NCBI GenBank assembly: GCA_003281455.1
Contig: QCBX01000012.1
Span: 1-45,042, forward strand
DNA from: Prochlorococcus sp. AG-347-J21
Lineage (GTDB): Bacteria > Cyanobacteriota > Cyanobacteriia > PCC-6307 > Cyanobiaceae
Direction of reading: 5' to 3'
DNA length: 45,042 bases
Shown in pieces: positions 8,787 through 15,324 of the stretch (the stretch's first letter is position 1; each line of letters begins with the position of its first letter). Made by a program: the position numbers and the translations under genes. The notes beneath the pieces were generated by a model that was not told the DNA's origin, did not search any database, and saw only the letters and a program-made list of their open reading frames with translations.

Positions 8787-8928
8787 AGAACTGATAGATC
8801 AAGTTTCCGCAAATTTATTTAAGCACAGTGGAAAGTTGGAAAGCAGAAGATCTTGGTTGGCAATGAGAAATTATCTTGAACAATTAGACAGCGAACAACT
8901 TAAATCCATGCTTAATGACCACGGATGA
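8776..8928 (+). CDS. Hypothetical 50-residue protein
   Basis: Third gene of the DUF1651 operon, overlapping the previous one by 11 bases. It is a charged helical protein with HKELIDQVSANLF at the front and LESRRSWLAMRNYLEQLDSEQLKSMLNDHG behind it. I use the ATG at 8776; an upstream in-frame ATG at 8740 lies deep inside the preceding gene. Function unknown. Confidence 0.65.
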   Translation: MTHKELIDQVSANLFKHSGKLESRRSWLAMRNYLEQLDSEQLKSMLNDHG

Positions 8929-8938
8929 TTTAAAAACT

Positions 8939-9052
8939 TTATTTAGTTTTTATTTTTTTCTTAATTCTTAGAAAACCATAAGTTGCAAAGCCAACCAAAA
9001 ACATATCCAAGTAAATATGCCAAGCGGGAAAAATCTGGTGTATTAATTCCAT
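8939..9052 (-). CDS. Hypothetical 37-residue single-pass membrane peptide
   Basis: Its ATG (9052-9050) overlaps the stop of the ligase-like gene (TAATG), so it should be translated by coupling with that gene. The product begins MELIHQIFPAWHIY, has a membrane segment at about 13-27 (LDMFLVGFATYGFL) and a strongly basic end (RIKKKIKTK). No family recognised. Confidence 0.5.
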   Translation of the reverse strand: MELIHQIFPAWHIYLDMFLVGFATYGFLRIKKKIKTK

Positions 9053-9801
9053 TAACGTTTGATTGCTACTTGCCAATAAGGATAATCTAAATTTGACTTT
9101 TCTCTAATCAATTGTAATTTTCTAGAATTTATTTTTACTACTATCCCATCTGTTGGATATTTACTAAAAAGCTTACCTTTTAGCCATTTTTTTCTAAATA
9201 CTTCAACTTGGCTCGTAAAGTTGCATGAAATATCCGGAGGGATCGTGAAGCCAAGCTTTGAAAGACTCTTTTTAGACTCATATTGGTTAAGTGTTGAATT
9301 AAGTATTTGAAATGCGCAGAAGTTAAGACTTTTAGAAAATCCTTCTTTAGCTCTTAAAAATCCAGAAGCGATTCTCTGGGAGATATTTGGACTTTGGTTG
9401 GGTGCGTATAATTCACCTCTAACTTGAAGAACTCCTCGTAAAGGGAGATTATTGGGAATGTCTTGGACTTTAATAAGTTTACTTGTAACGTCTGTTCCTT
9501 TTCTTGAAATTGCTTTCTCCAAGGTTCCATCCCTATATTGCAAGGCAACAGCACAACCATCAATCTTCGGTTCAATTAATAATCTGGTATCTGGTAATAA
9601 TCCTTTCAAAAATTCATCTATTGAATCCTTTTCTAATGAAGGTAAAACTAGTTTATTTTTCTTTTTAAAGTAATCACAATTTGGGTTTGTTCTTGATAAA
9701 TTTTTTTCAAGTTGGTCGAACTGCTTATCAGAGATTAAAGCATTACCATTTCTATAATTATCGTCATACCATTCAATTCGTTCTTCTAAATAGGTCTTCA
9801 T
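9052..9801 (-). CDS. Minimal NAD-dependent DNA ligase-like protein (adenylation domain only)
   Basis: A 249-residue relative of LigA. The N-terminal 35 residues resemble the NMN-binding Ia domain (YRNGNALISDKQFDQLE). LPSLEKDS at 53-60 corresponds to the LigA SLDNAF-type motif. Nucleotidyltransferase motif I is KIDG (Lys about 79), then RGELY (128-132), DGIVVKIN (218-225) and WQVAIK (243-248, motif V). The protein stops immediately after motif V, so the OB fold, zinc finger, helix-hairpin-helix and BRCT domains of a normal ligase of about 670 residues are all absent. It could self-adenylate but is unlikely to seal nicks unaided. The gene sits between tiny membrane-protein genes, abutting the one upstream (TAA then ATG). 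Confidence 0.8.
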   Translation of the reverse strand: MKTYLEERIEWYDDNYRNGNALISDKQFDQLEKNLSRTNPNCDYFKKKNKLVLPSLEKDSIDEFLKGLLPDTRLLIEPKIDGCAVALQYRDGTLEKAISRKGTDVTSKLIKVQDIPNNLPLRGVLQVRGELYAPNQSPNISQRIASGFLRAKEGFSKSLNFCAFQILNSTLNQYESKKSLSKLGFTIPPDISCNFTSQVEVFRKKWLKGKLFSKYPTDGIVVKINSRKLQLIREKSNLDYPYWQVAIKR

Positions 9802-10008
9802 TTAATACGATTGCTTAAGTTCTTGGCTAGGTATCCAACTTGGTTTATCTATGATCCATTTTTCTCTATCTTTATATTTAACAGTCCATAAAAGAAATGA
9901 AGAAATTTCTTTTAGAGTTATGCCAAACAAATATCTTGTTTTTGGACTTATTGATATAAATACAAATAATAATATTAATAAAATAAGTTTCAAGATGCCT
10001 TTAATCAT
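9802..10008 (-). CDS. Hypothetical 68-residue membrane protein
   Basis: A hydrophobic N-terminal segment (residues 4-21, ILKLILLILLFVFISI), a second moderately hydrophobic stretch near 28-43, and a charged tail with two tryptophans (KWIIDKPSWIPSQE). Its stop directly abuts the ATG of the minimal ligase, so the two are probably co-translated. No known family. Confidence 0.6.
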   Translation of the reverse strand: MIKGILKLILLILLFVFISISPKTRYLFGITLKEISSFLLWTVKYKDREKWIIDKPSWIPSQELKQSY

Positions 10009-10039
10009 TTAAAAACTCAGCGTAATTTTTGCGAACTTT

Positions 10040-10297
10040 TTAATTAATGCAATTCTTATAACCTTCAATCTTCGCTAGTTCATCAATGTTCAAACCTGTT
10101 TCCTCTAGTAGAGTTTCTCCTATATCGTCCTTATTAAATTTAGTTAAAGCTCCTTTAGTAGAGTATTTAATACATTGGTTTTTGTATTTTGCTTCTTTGA
10201 CAACAGGAGATAAATAAAAACCAAACAAGATGATAAAAGCCCCATAGGTTGCAACTTTTCTATGGTTTTTCCACCATTCATAAAATTTGTTGGACAC
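10040..10297 (-). CDS. Hypothetical single-pass membrane protein with a two-cysteine tail
   Basis: An 85-residue protein with a short N-terminal segment (YEWWKNHRK), one membrane helix (about 17-33) and a soluble tail carrying Cys at about 42 and 83 (KNQC...KNC). The layout of TM helix, short linker, Cys, 20-40 residues, Cys recurs in the proteins at 17664 and 38125. Function unknown. Confidence 0.65.
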   Translation of the reverse strand: MSNKFYEWWKNHRKVATYGAFIILFGFYLSPVVKEAKYKNQCIKYSTKGALTKFNKDDIGETLLEETGLNIDELAKIEGYKNCIN

Positions 10298-10365
10298 GAA
10301 AAATAAATAATTAATTTCTATTTTAAATTAATTTTCAACAAATTCTTTAGTAATTGAAGGATTGC

Positions 10366-10602
10366 TTAATTTATTGTTTTTTCATTAATAGATTTAATCC
10401 AAGAATAATATCTTGATTTTCTAATCCTTTGTTCTTTCAAAACTAATCTGTCTGCAGATTCTAGTGGTGATTCTCCTTCCTCAACTTTTGTTGTAATAGA
10501 TATACCAAAACCTTTTGCTTCAATTTTTGCAATACCACCCTCTAAAAAAAATAAAAAAGACCAACCTTTATTCCATCCTAAATAGAAGGGATTTCGATAC
10601 AT
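10366..10602 (-). CDS. Hypothetical 78-residue protein
   Basis: A soluble-looking small protein with an aromatic N-terminal half (YLGWNKGWSFLFFLEGG), a beta-rich middle (IAKIEAKGFGISITTKVEEGES) and a basic C terminus with RIRKSRYYSWI. I recognise no domain. It is followed by a free-standing promoter region facing the other way. Confidence 0.6.
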   Translation of the reverse strand: MYRNPFYLGWNKGWSFLFFLEGGIAKIEAKGFGISITTKVEEGESPLESADRLVLKEQRIRKSRYYSWIKSINEKTIN

Positions 10603-10743
10603 TGCATTCTTTTAGATATACTCTTTAATGTTATTTTCCTTTTTATGGTTTTACTTGTATACACTATTACCAAATAAGAAGTTTACGGCTGATTATTTCT
10701 GGAAAAGTAATTTTAGTATTTAAATAATTACCTCGAGTAACAC

Positions 10744-10772
10744 TTGACGCCTACGAGTAGTACATTTATATT
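10744..10772 (+). promoter_or_regulatory. Sigma70-type promoter of the second DUF1651 cassette
   Basis: TTGACG at 10744-10749 and TATATT at 10767-10772 with the ideal 17-base spacer; predicted transcript start near 10779. It is homologous to the element at 8295. The TTG that could be read as a start codon at 10744 is the -35 box itself. Confidence 0.7.
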
Positions 10773-10794
10773 AATGGTACAACTGTATTATTTT

Positions 10795-11085
10795 ATGACT
10801 TCAGGAGTTGCTAATGTTCGGACTTATTTTTATCGTGGCAGTCTTATTGACCCCCCAACTGGCTGGTTGTTTAACAAAAAAAGTGGTTTATTAATTTTTT
10901 TTGAGAGTTATAAGAAATCTGTATCTAATAACTTAAAAGTATATACTCATCTTTTCTATGCAAATGAATTAGGTGAACCAGCCCAAATTAAAAATTCAAG
11001 ACTTCATTCTATTGAGTGTGCTTGTGAAACATGGAATGAATTAATTTCAGGAGGTTGGCAAATTGTTACTAATAAATTCCAGTAA
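10795..11085 (+). CDS. DUF1651-family protein, second copy
   Basis: A 96-residue paralogue of the protein at 8350: M-T-S-G-V-A-N-V start, GWLFNKKSG, LIFFESYKKS, HLFYANELGEP, then CETWNELISGGW. The start at 10795 is the one shared with the first copy. The ATG at 10774 would lie upstream of the predicted transcript start. A 26-residue peptide in the +1 frame overlaps it (10814-10894). Downstream, after two bases, comes a different partner gene from that of cassette one, so only the DUF1651 part and its promoter are duplicated. Confidence 0.75.
   Translation: MTSGVANVRTYFYRGSLIDPPTGWLFNKKSGLLIFFESYKKSVSNNLKVYTHLFYANELGEPAQIKNSRLHSIECACETWNELISGGWQIVTNKFQ
10814..10894 (+). CDS. Nested 26-residue hydrophobic peptide in the +1 frame of DUF1651, second copy
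   Basis: ATG at 10814 follows AGGAG (10803-10807) by 6 bases. The peptide starts MFGLIF, stays hydrophobic, and has PQLAGCL, a textbook lipobox (L-A-G-C), then TKKVVY and TAA. It is the same length as its partner at 8369. Near the end the frame reads through seven adenines (10875-10881 region) as A-AAA-AAA, a sequence that favours -1 slippage, and -1 here is the DUF1651 frame. Either a separate peptide or the start of a fused product is possible. Confidence 0.45.
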   Translation: MFGLIFIVAVLLTPQLAGCLTKKVVY

Positions 11086-11087
11086 TC

Positions 11088-11321
11088 ATGATCAAGGTAA
11101 ATCCTTCAAAATGGGAATATCTAAAAGAATCTACCTTAAAACGAAAACGAACAAAGATTTGTATTACTTGCAATCACTTTCGCTACAGCACTACAGAAAC
11201 TTTTGCTACTATCTTGATCTGTCCAAAATACGAAAAACGCATACCACAAGGTGATCATATACTTAAAGGTTGTGAGTATTGGCAAAAAAATAAAATGATA
11301 TTTTCTCCTGAAGCATCTTAA
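11088..11321 (+). CDS. Hypothetical 77-residue protein with four cysteines
   Basis: Begins two bases after the DUF1651 stop. The basic N-terminal third (KESTLKRKRTK) is followed by C25-x2-C28 (ICITCNHFR), then Cys45 and Cys62 with nearby His30 and His57, a layout that could bind zinc or an Fe-S cluster. Rich in aromatic and basic residues. No family recognised, so metal binding is inference from spacing. Confidence 0.6.
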   Translation: MIKVNPSKWEYLKESTLKRKRTKICITCNHFRYSTTETFATILICPKYEKRIPQGDHILKGCEYWQKNKMIFSPEAS

Positions 11322-11419
11322 TTATTCTCTAATTTTACTTCTCTAGGTAGATATTTAATTTTGTAAACAAAGCATTATTTTATACAACTTAAAAAATTCT
11401 TATTAAGTAATTTTGAATC

Positions 11420-11521
11420 ATGATTCAATTCTACTTTTCAATATTTTTATTAGTTGTGCTTACATTTTTTGCACTTTTATTAGATGCACCAGAATTGGCT
11501 TCTTTAATTCAAACATTTTAG
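11420..11521 (+). CDS. Hypothetical 33-residue membrane peptide
   Basis: M-I-Q-F-Y-F start, then one membrane helix (about 7-22, IFLLVVLTFFALLL) and a short C-terminal segment DAPELASLIQTF. Size and shape resemble small photosystem or cytochrome b6f subunits but I do not match it to any. A short hairpin (AAATCAG/CTGATTT) follows the stop and may be a weak terminator. Confidence 0.45.
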   Translation: MIQFYFSIFLLVVLTFFALLLDAPELASLIQTF

Positions 11522-11603
11522 AAAATGATAAATCAGCATTTTTACTGATTTACTTTCTTTATAAATGAGGGGTAGGTTTAACTTGTTGAATAGGAGGGAT
11601 CTA

Positions 11604-11645
11604 ATGATTGACAGTCCACCAGAGGAGTTAAATTATAAAATTTAA
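11604..11645 (+). CDS. 13-codon mini-ORF with strong Shine-Dalgarno
   Basis: ATG at 11604 preceded by AGGAGG (11592-11597) at 6 bases; the product would be MIDSPPEELNYKI. In a genome where strong SD sites are sparse this is notable. A terminator follows at 11672. It could instead be part of a small RNA of about 130-150 bases. The remainder of the 11522-11816 gap shows no other gene. Confidence 0.3.
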   Translation: MIDSPPEELNYKI

Positions 11646-11671
11646 ATCTAGATAAAACTAATGCTAAATCT

Positions 11672-11712
11672 GGAATGAATTTTCTATTTGAGATTCATTC
11701 CTTTTTTTATTT
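11672..11712 (+). terminator. Intrinsic terminator
   Basis: GGAATGAAT (11672-11680) pairs with ATTCATTCC (11693-11701) over a 12-base loop and is followed directly by TTTTTTTATTTC. It closes the transcript that carries the 13-codon ORF. Confidence 0.7.
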
Positions 11713-11816
11713 CTTTCTAAAAAAAGGTAAATGAAAAAAATTAAATTTTTAAAGTAAAAAATCTGTTCATATTAAAATAATTTGATGCCTATTTACTTCT
11801 TAGATAGTGGCTAACT

Positions 11817-11999
11817 TTATCTGAATCCAATACCAGTTTTTTGTTCTTCCTTTTCTTCCCATTCATTCATAATTACTTTTAGTAAATTTTTAATTTCTAA
11901 ATTCGAAGTATCAGTATCTTTTTGAAGATTTGTACAAATATTTTTAATTTCCTCAAAAGCATTATCGATGAAGATTGTTTTTTGATCTGGATTAGCCAT
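11817..11999 (-). CDS. Hypothetical 60-residue helical protein
   Basis: An acidic helical protein: FEEIKNICTNLQKDT, then LLKVIMNEWEEKEEQ. The spacing LQK-[DE]-T ... I-x-NEW also occurs in the 72-residue protein at 13738, so the two look like distant paralogues. Function unknown. Confidence 0.6.
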   Translation of the reverse strand: MANPDQKTIFIDNAFEEIKNICTNLQKDTDTSNLEIKNLLKVIMNEWEEKEEQKTGIGFR

Positions 12000-12005
12000 A
12001 GAATT

Positions 12006-12203
12006 TTAAAAAGCTCCATTACAGTTAAAACCACTGCAGTTAATGATCCTAAAAATGTTCATGATGAAATTATGGAATCTTTCATCAAAAAAAAATGCCC
12101 AAGTCGTGAATATTGCAAAACCAGAAACAGCAAAAGCAGCATATTGAAGCCAATGTATTCCGTAGCTGTCTATTCCATTTTTATCAAAATCAGAATTACT
12201 CAA
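12006..12203 (-). CDS. Hypothetical 65-residue membrane protein
   Basis: A polar N terminus (MSNSDFDKNGIDSYGIHW), a membrane helix at about 20-39 (AAFAVSGFAIFTTWAFFF) and a second amphipathic or membrane stretch around FIMNIFRIINC. The stop of this gene lies just upstream of the 11817-11999 gene, in the same direction. No family recognised. Confidence 0.55.
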   Translation of the reverse strand: MSNSDFDKNGIDSYGIHWLQYAAFAVSGFAIFTTWAFFFDERFHNFIMNIFRIINCSGFNCNGAF

Positions 12204-12300
12204 ATGCTTTTTTACTTATAATAAAAATTTTTTTTTTAAAAGGAGAGTTTGTTTTGAACGATAGATTTATTTCTTGTTGAATCTTAGATGTATTAATGGC

Positions 12301-12555
12301 TTAAATAAAGCCTGGAATTATCCACCCAAAAAAACCGTAGTTTATTATTAAAGCTAAAAAACCAACCATAGCTAATCTCCCATTTGTTATTTCGGCATTT
12401 TTCCAAAATTTACCCATATAATTTTTAATTTCATTCGAATTTTTATCTTTCAAATAATTTGGTTCTAAAGGTTCCTGTAACCTTTTGATGGCATATAAAG
12501 AGAATTGGATTGTAATTGCGATGATAACAACTATAAAACTAGTAAGAGCATCCAT
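12301..12555 (-). CDS. hli: High-light-inducible (Hli/CAB-domain) protein
   Basis: The C-terminal half has the Hli chlorophyll-binding helix signature: FWKNAEITNGRLAMVGFLALI (about 50-70, split here by its core E-x2-NGR-x-AM), ending GFFGWIIPG. Hli proteins bind chlorophyll and carotenoid, quench excess energy, and protect photosystems during stress. This 84-residue protein also has a hydrophobic N-terminal helix (about 5-24), so it probably crosses the membrane twice, unlike the common 40-70-residue single-helix Hli. The basic-acidic linker between helices is about 25 residues. Confidence 0.88.
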   Translation of the reverse strand: MDALTSFIVVIIAITIQFSLYAIKRLQEPLEPNYLKDKNSNEIKNYMGKFWKNAEITNGRLAMVGFLALIINYGFFGWIIPGFI

Positions 12556-12914
12556 TTTTTATTTTCATATGTGATCGATTAGTAGCCAAAGATTAAATGA
12601 CGATTGTATGTATTAAACATTTCCCTATTTCTGCTTAGTTGGCAGAGGAAACCTTAACTTGAATTATTAATAAATGTAACATATTTAAAAAAAATTAGTA
12701 TGAATCCTTACTTTTTCTTTTGATTTCATATTTTTAGAGCCTTTAATGTCACATTTATGTGTCATCTATATCCATAGGGTAATTCTAATAGAATTACATA
12801 ATTAGCTTTGAAGTCTTATCTTTCCAGTCAGACAGACTATTGAAATGTTTTTTATAAGAATATATTTTCAATGTTATTTATCCAAATTAATTTTTAATAA
12901 CAATAAATTATTAA
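12556..12914. other. Gap without a convincing gene; contains an inverted repeat
   Basis: I see no supported ORF here. The upstream region of the Hli gene lies at its left end. GTAATTC (12779-12785) and GAATTAC (12791-12797) form a 7-base inverted repeat with a 5-base loop, which could be an operator or a small hairpin. No T tract follows it, so it is not an obvious terminator. Confidence 0.4.
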
Positions 12915-13031
12915 TTATTTTTTAATTTCTGGAAGGTAAAATTTATTGCCTAAAGTATAACCAATTGACATAAGTACGAACCCAATAAGTTGAGGTAAAT
13001 GAGAATTTGCTAGCGAGATTTTTTCAATCAT
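12915..13031 (-). CDS. Hypothetical 38-residue membrane peptide
   Basis: MIEKISLANSHLPQLIG start, a membrane helix at about 14-28 (QLIGFVLMSIGYTLG), then NKFYLPEIKK. Uninterrupted frame with an ATG and basic positive-inside tail. The pattern is typical of small picocyanobacterial proteins, but no homologue is recalled. Confidence 0.45.
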   Translation of the reverse strand: MIEKISLANSHLPQLIGFVLMSIGYTLGNKFYLPEIKK

Positions 13032-13072
13032 TTCTCAGTCTATAAAACAATATAATAATAAAAAAAAATTAA

Positions 13073-13255
13073 TTATGTAAATTTATTTTTTTTAGATTCT
13101 TTAATTTCCCCAGATTTTTTTAGTGAATTAACAAGTCTTTCATTTTCTGTTTTTAAATTTTCTAATGCAGATTTTGTGAATTGTTCTTTAGCCTCAAATT
13201 TTGCTGAACTTATAACTTTTTTATTAGGCAGTTTTTTCTTCGGTTCTGACTTCAT
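13073..13255 (-). CDS. Small basic coiled-coil protein, 60 residues
   Basis: A lysine-rich head (MKSEPKKKLPNKKV) is followed by a predicted coiled coil, LENLKTENERLVNSLKKSG, and a basic tail. The coiled-coil segment is closely related to that of the 41-residue protein at 17007 (common core L-x2-L-x2-EN-x2-LV-x2-LKK-x-G). Function unknown; a nucleoid or membrane adaptor role would be speculation. Confidence 0.6.
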   Translation of the reverse strand: MKSEPKKKLPNKKVISSAKFEAKEQFTKSALENLKTENERLVNSLKKSGEIKESKKNKFT

Positions 13256-13353
13256 ATTAAACAGCTTTTCAAAAATTTTAGAAGTTATTTTTTTTGTATT
13301 AGGTATTATTTTTTACAGTTTTCTGGTTAATAATATTTGTTTACATAAAAAAA

Positions 13354-13566
13354 TTAATCTTTATCTTTTGGGAGCCTTAACCATCCAGTAGTCCATTCTG
13401 ATTTTAGTTTTGCCCATGAGATCCTTTTAATATCTTTTTTATTTTTGGTAGGAAAAACATCAACCCATCTATCTTCGTTTTTACCGCCGTAAGCTTTAAC
13501 TTGATAATGCCTATTACCATTAATAGTTTTTGGTGATGTCCAACAAAGAGTAGGAGGCCATTTCAT
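13354..13566 (-). CDS. Tryptophan-rich small protein, TIGR02450-like
   Basis: 70 residues with six tryptophans: CWTSPKTINGNRHYQV, VDVFPTKNKKDIKRISWAKLK, EWTTGWLRLP. The order of Trp, His-Tyr, a T-K stretch, S-W-x2-LK and x-W-x2-GW resembles the TIGR02450 tryptophan-rich family of cyanobacteria and gammaproteobacteria, whose function is unknown. The match is by recalled pattern. Confidence 0.6.
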   Translation of the reverse strand: MKWPPTLCWTSPKTINGNRHYQVKAYGGKNEDRWVDVFPTKNKKDIKRISWAKLKSEWTTGWLRLPKDKD

Positions 13567-13591
13567 ATGATATTTTTAAAAGTTAAAAAAT

Positions 13592-13678
13592 TTAAAGGTT
13601 GCTTTGCCCAGTCAAAACTAAACCATAATAAGCAATCGTACCAAGGATAAGTATGATACCTAGTATTCTAATAATCAT
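13592..13678 (-). CDS. Hypothetical 28-residue membrane peptide
   Basis: MIIRILGIILILGTIAYYG followed by LVLTGQSNL: essentially one membrane helix with a short polar end. Clean ATG to TAA in the same orientation as its neighbours. Confidence 0.45.
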   Translation of the reverse strand: MIIRILGIILILGTIAYYGLVLTGQSNL

Positions 13679-13737
13679 GCTTTAATATTTTAAATCCAAA
13701 TCATATTAATGAAGTTTTATAAATTTGAGTTGAAGAT

Positions 13738-13956
13738 TTAATATTTTCTAATTTTTTTTTTGTTATTTCTAACTATGGAGTGGCAAGATTCAGGATGCCA
13801 TTCATTCTGAATTTTGCCAATAAAATCATAAATAAATGAATCCGGACATCCAGTTTCTTTTTGAAGTCCTGAAAGTTCTTTTTTAATGAATTCATATACA
13901 CTTGTTATTACCCCTAAATTTTCTTCTTGGGAGGGAGCCCATTTTTTATTATCCAT
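13738..13956 (-). CDS. Hypothetical 72-residue protein
   Basis: I take the ATG at 13956 (MDNKKWAPSQEE) over an upstream TTG at 13983 that would overlap the preceding gene. The core VYEFIKKELSGLQKETGCPDSF and IQNEWHPESC echo the protein at 11817. Tail KKKIRK is strongly basic. Two cysteines. It lies 10 bases after the 13967-14137 gene, so the two are probably one operon. Confidence 0.6.
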   Translation of the reverse strand: MDNKKWAPSQEENLGVITSVYEFIKKELSGLQKETGCPDSFIYDFIGKIQNEWHPESCHSIVRNNKKKIRKY

Positions 13957-13966
13957 TAATATTTTT

Positions 13967-14137
13967 TTAATTATTTTCCACAATATCGTAATAGGTTATG
14001 TCTCCATAATCAGCATCTGAACAACATAAATCTCCATATAGTTCCTCTAACAAATCGTACGCATCCGAATACTTATCAAAACTTTGAGCTGTTAATTTGT
14101 CATCTTTCCCATCAATTCTAATTATTTTGTAGGTCAT
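13967..14137 (-). CDS. Hypothetical 56-residue acidic protein
   Basis: MTYKIIRIDGKDDKLTAQSF, then YSDAYDLLEELYGDLCCSDADYGD and a YYDIVENN end. The opening strand, central helix and acidic-aromatic end suggest a compact alpha/beta fold. A CC pair sits in the acidic turn. First gene of a likely two-gene operon with 13738-13956. No family recognised. Confidence 0.6.
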   Translation of the reverse strand: MTYKIIRIDGKDDKLTAQSFDKYSDAYDLLEELYGDLCCSDADYGDITYYDIVENN

Positions 14138-14193
14138 ATTTTACTTGGATATAAAAGTTTTTTGATTTATTAGATCATGTTATATAAAAAATC

Positions 14194-14400
14194 TTATTTA
14201 GGAGTATTGTTTGGGTAAAGCTTCTGAATTTTATTCCTCTGAATTTCTATTTTTCTTTGTTCATATTTTTTTGCCATTATTTTTCTGATAAATAATTGTG
14301 GGATAAGCCAGACTAACGCAATAGCTATAGCCATGAAAGCAGGATTTCTCCACGTTAACTTAATAATTTCTTGTATAAATTCTTGATTGAAAATTTCCAT
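14194..14400 (-). CDS. Hypothetical 68-residue membrane-anchored protein
   Basis: N-terminal amphipathic segment (FNQEFIQEIIKLTWRNP), a membrane helix (about 21-38, AFMAIAIALVWLIPQLFI), then a long basic helix (KIMAKKYEQRKIEIQRNKIQK). The positive tail predicts a cytoplasmic C terminus. Function unknown. Confidence 0.6.
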   Translation of the reverse strand: MEIFNQEFIQEIIKLTWRNPAFMAIAIALVWLIPQLFIRKIMAKKYEQRKIEIQRNKIQKLYPNNTPK

Positions 14401-14527
14401 AAATTAAGTTTTGATGATAAAAATATCTTTGCTTTCTTTTATAAAAACTTTTAAATATCACAATTTATCATAACCTTATAAAATCTAATAAGGAATTTTT
14501 ATAAATTTTTTATTTTTTAATTTAGAG

Positions 14528-15193
14528 ATGTCGATTTATCTAATTACAGGATCAAATAGGGGTATTGGATTAGAACTATGTAGGCAAATTCATAAGAGGG
14601 GAGATAATGTAATTGCAACGTGTAGGAAATCTTCAAAAGAACTTAGAGATTTAGGAGTTAGAATTGAAGAGAATATTGACATTTCTTCTAATGAGTCGAT
14701 AACAAATTTGTGTAAAAAACTATCTGGAGTTAATTTAGATTGCTTAATTCATAATGCAGGTATTTATGAATTTAATTCTCTCGAAAACTTAGATAAAAAA
14801 AGTATTTTGCGGCAATTTGAAGTCAATGCATTGAGCCCAATATGTATGACTCAATCACTTAGACATCTTTTAAAAAGATCTTCTAAAGTTGCTTTTATCA
14901 CAAGTAGAATGGGCTCTATTAAAGATAATACATCTGGAAGTTCTTATGGTTATAGGATGTCTAAGGTAGCCTTGTCCATGGCAGCAAAATCAATGTCTAT
15001 AGATTTATTAAGGGAAGATATTTATGTAGCTATTTTGCATCCTGGGTTAGTTAGTACAAGAATGACTGGCTATACAAGAAATGGAATTAGTCCTGAAGAA
15101 TCAGCAAATGGCCTTTTAAAACGTATTGATTCTTTAAATAAAAATAACTCGGGTACGTTTTGGCATGCCAATGGAGAAGTTTTGCCTTGGTAA
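14528..15193 (+). CDS. Short-chain dehydrogenase/reductase
   Basis: 221 residues of the classical SDR fold. The NAD(P)-binding glycine motif is TGSNRGIG (7-14), the HNAG strand is at 75-78, a catalytic serine candidate lies in FITSRMGS, and the catalytic pair is Tyr142/Lys146 in GYRMSK. HPGLVSTRMTG is the usual segment after beta-6. It resembles small C-factor-like SDRs. The substrate cannot be told from sequence. It is the only clear enzyme in this small-protein zone and stands as its own plus-strand unit. Confidence 0.9.
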   Translation: MSIYLITGSNRGIGLELCRQIHKRGDNVIATCRKSSKELRDLGVRIEENIDISSNESITNLCKKLSGVNLDCLIHNAGIYEFNSLENLDKKSILRQFEVNALSPICMTQSLRHLLKRSSKVAFITSRMGSIKDNTSGSSYGYRMSKVALSMAAKSMSIDLLREDIYVAILHPGLVSTRMTGYTRNGISPEESANGLLKRIDSLNKNNSGTFWHANGEVLPW

Positions 15194-15324
15194 TACCAAT
15201 GCTTTTATATTGAAGAGATTTATATCTTCAATTTGTTAAAAAAATTTTAAATTTTTACCTTATTTCTTTCCTTGTTTAATTCTTTTAGTTATCCTTAAAA
15301 AAACATTAGTAAAGGAGGTGATTC

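Noticed and set aside
8543..8812. Minus-strand frame of 89 codons over the DUF1651 operon
   Set aside because: Low-complexity serine-rich shadow of three overlapping plus-strand genes.
10744..10794. Upstream extension of the second DUF1651 gene from TTG 10744 or ATG 10774
   Set aside because: The TTG is the -35 box and both lie upstream of the predicted transcript start; the extension is not shared with the first copy.
11922..12221. Plus-strand frame of 99 codons
   Set aside because: Overlaps two minus-strand small genes; no hydrophobic or domain pattern of its own.
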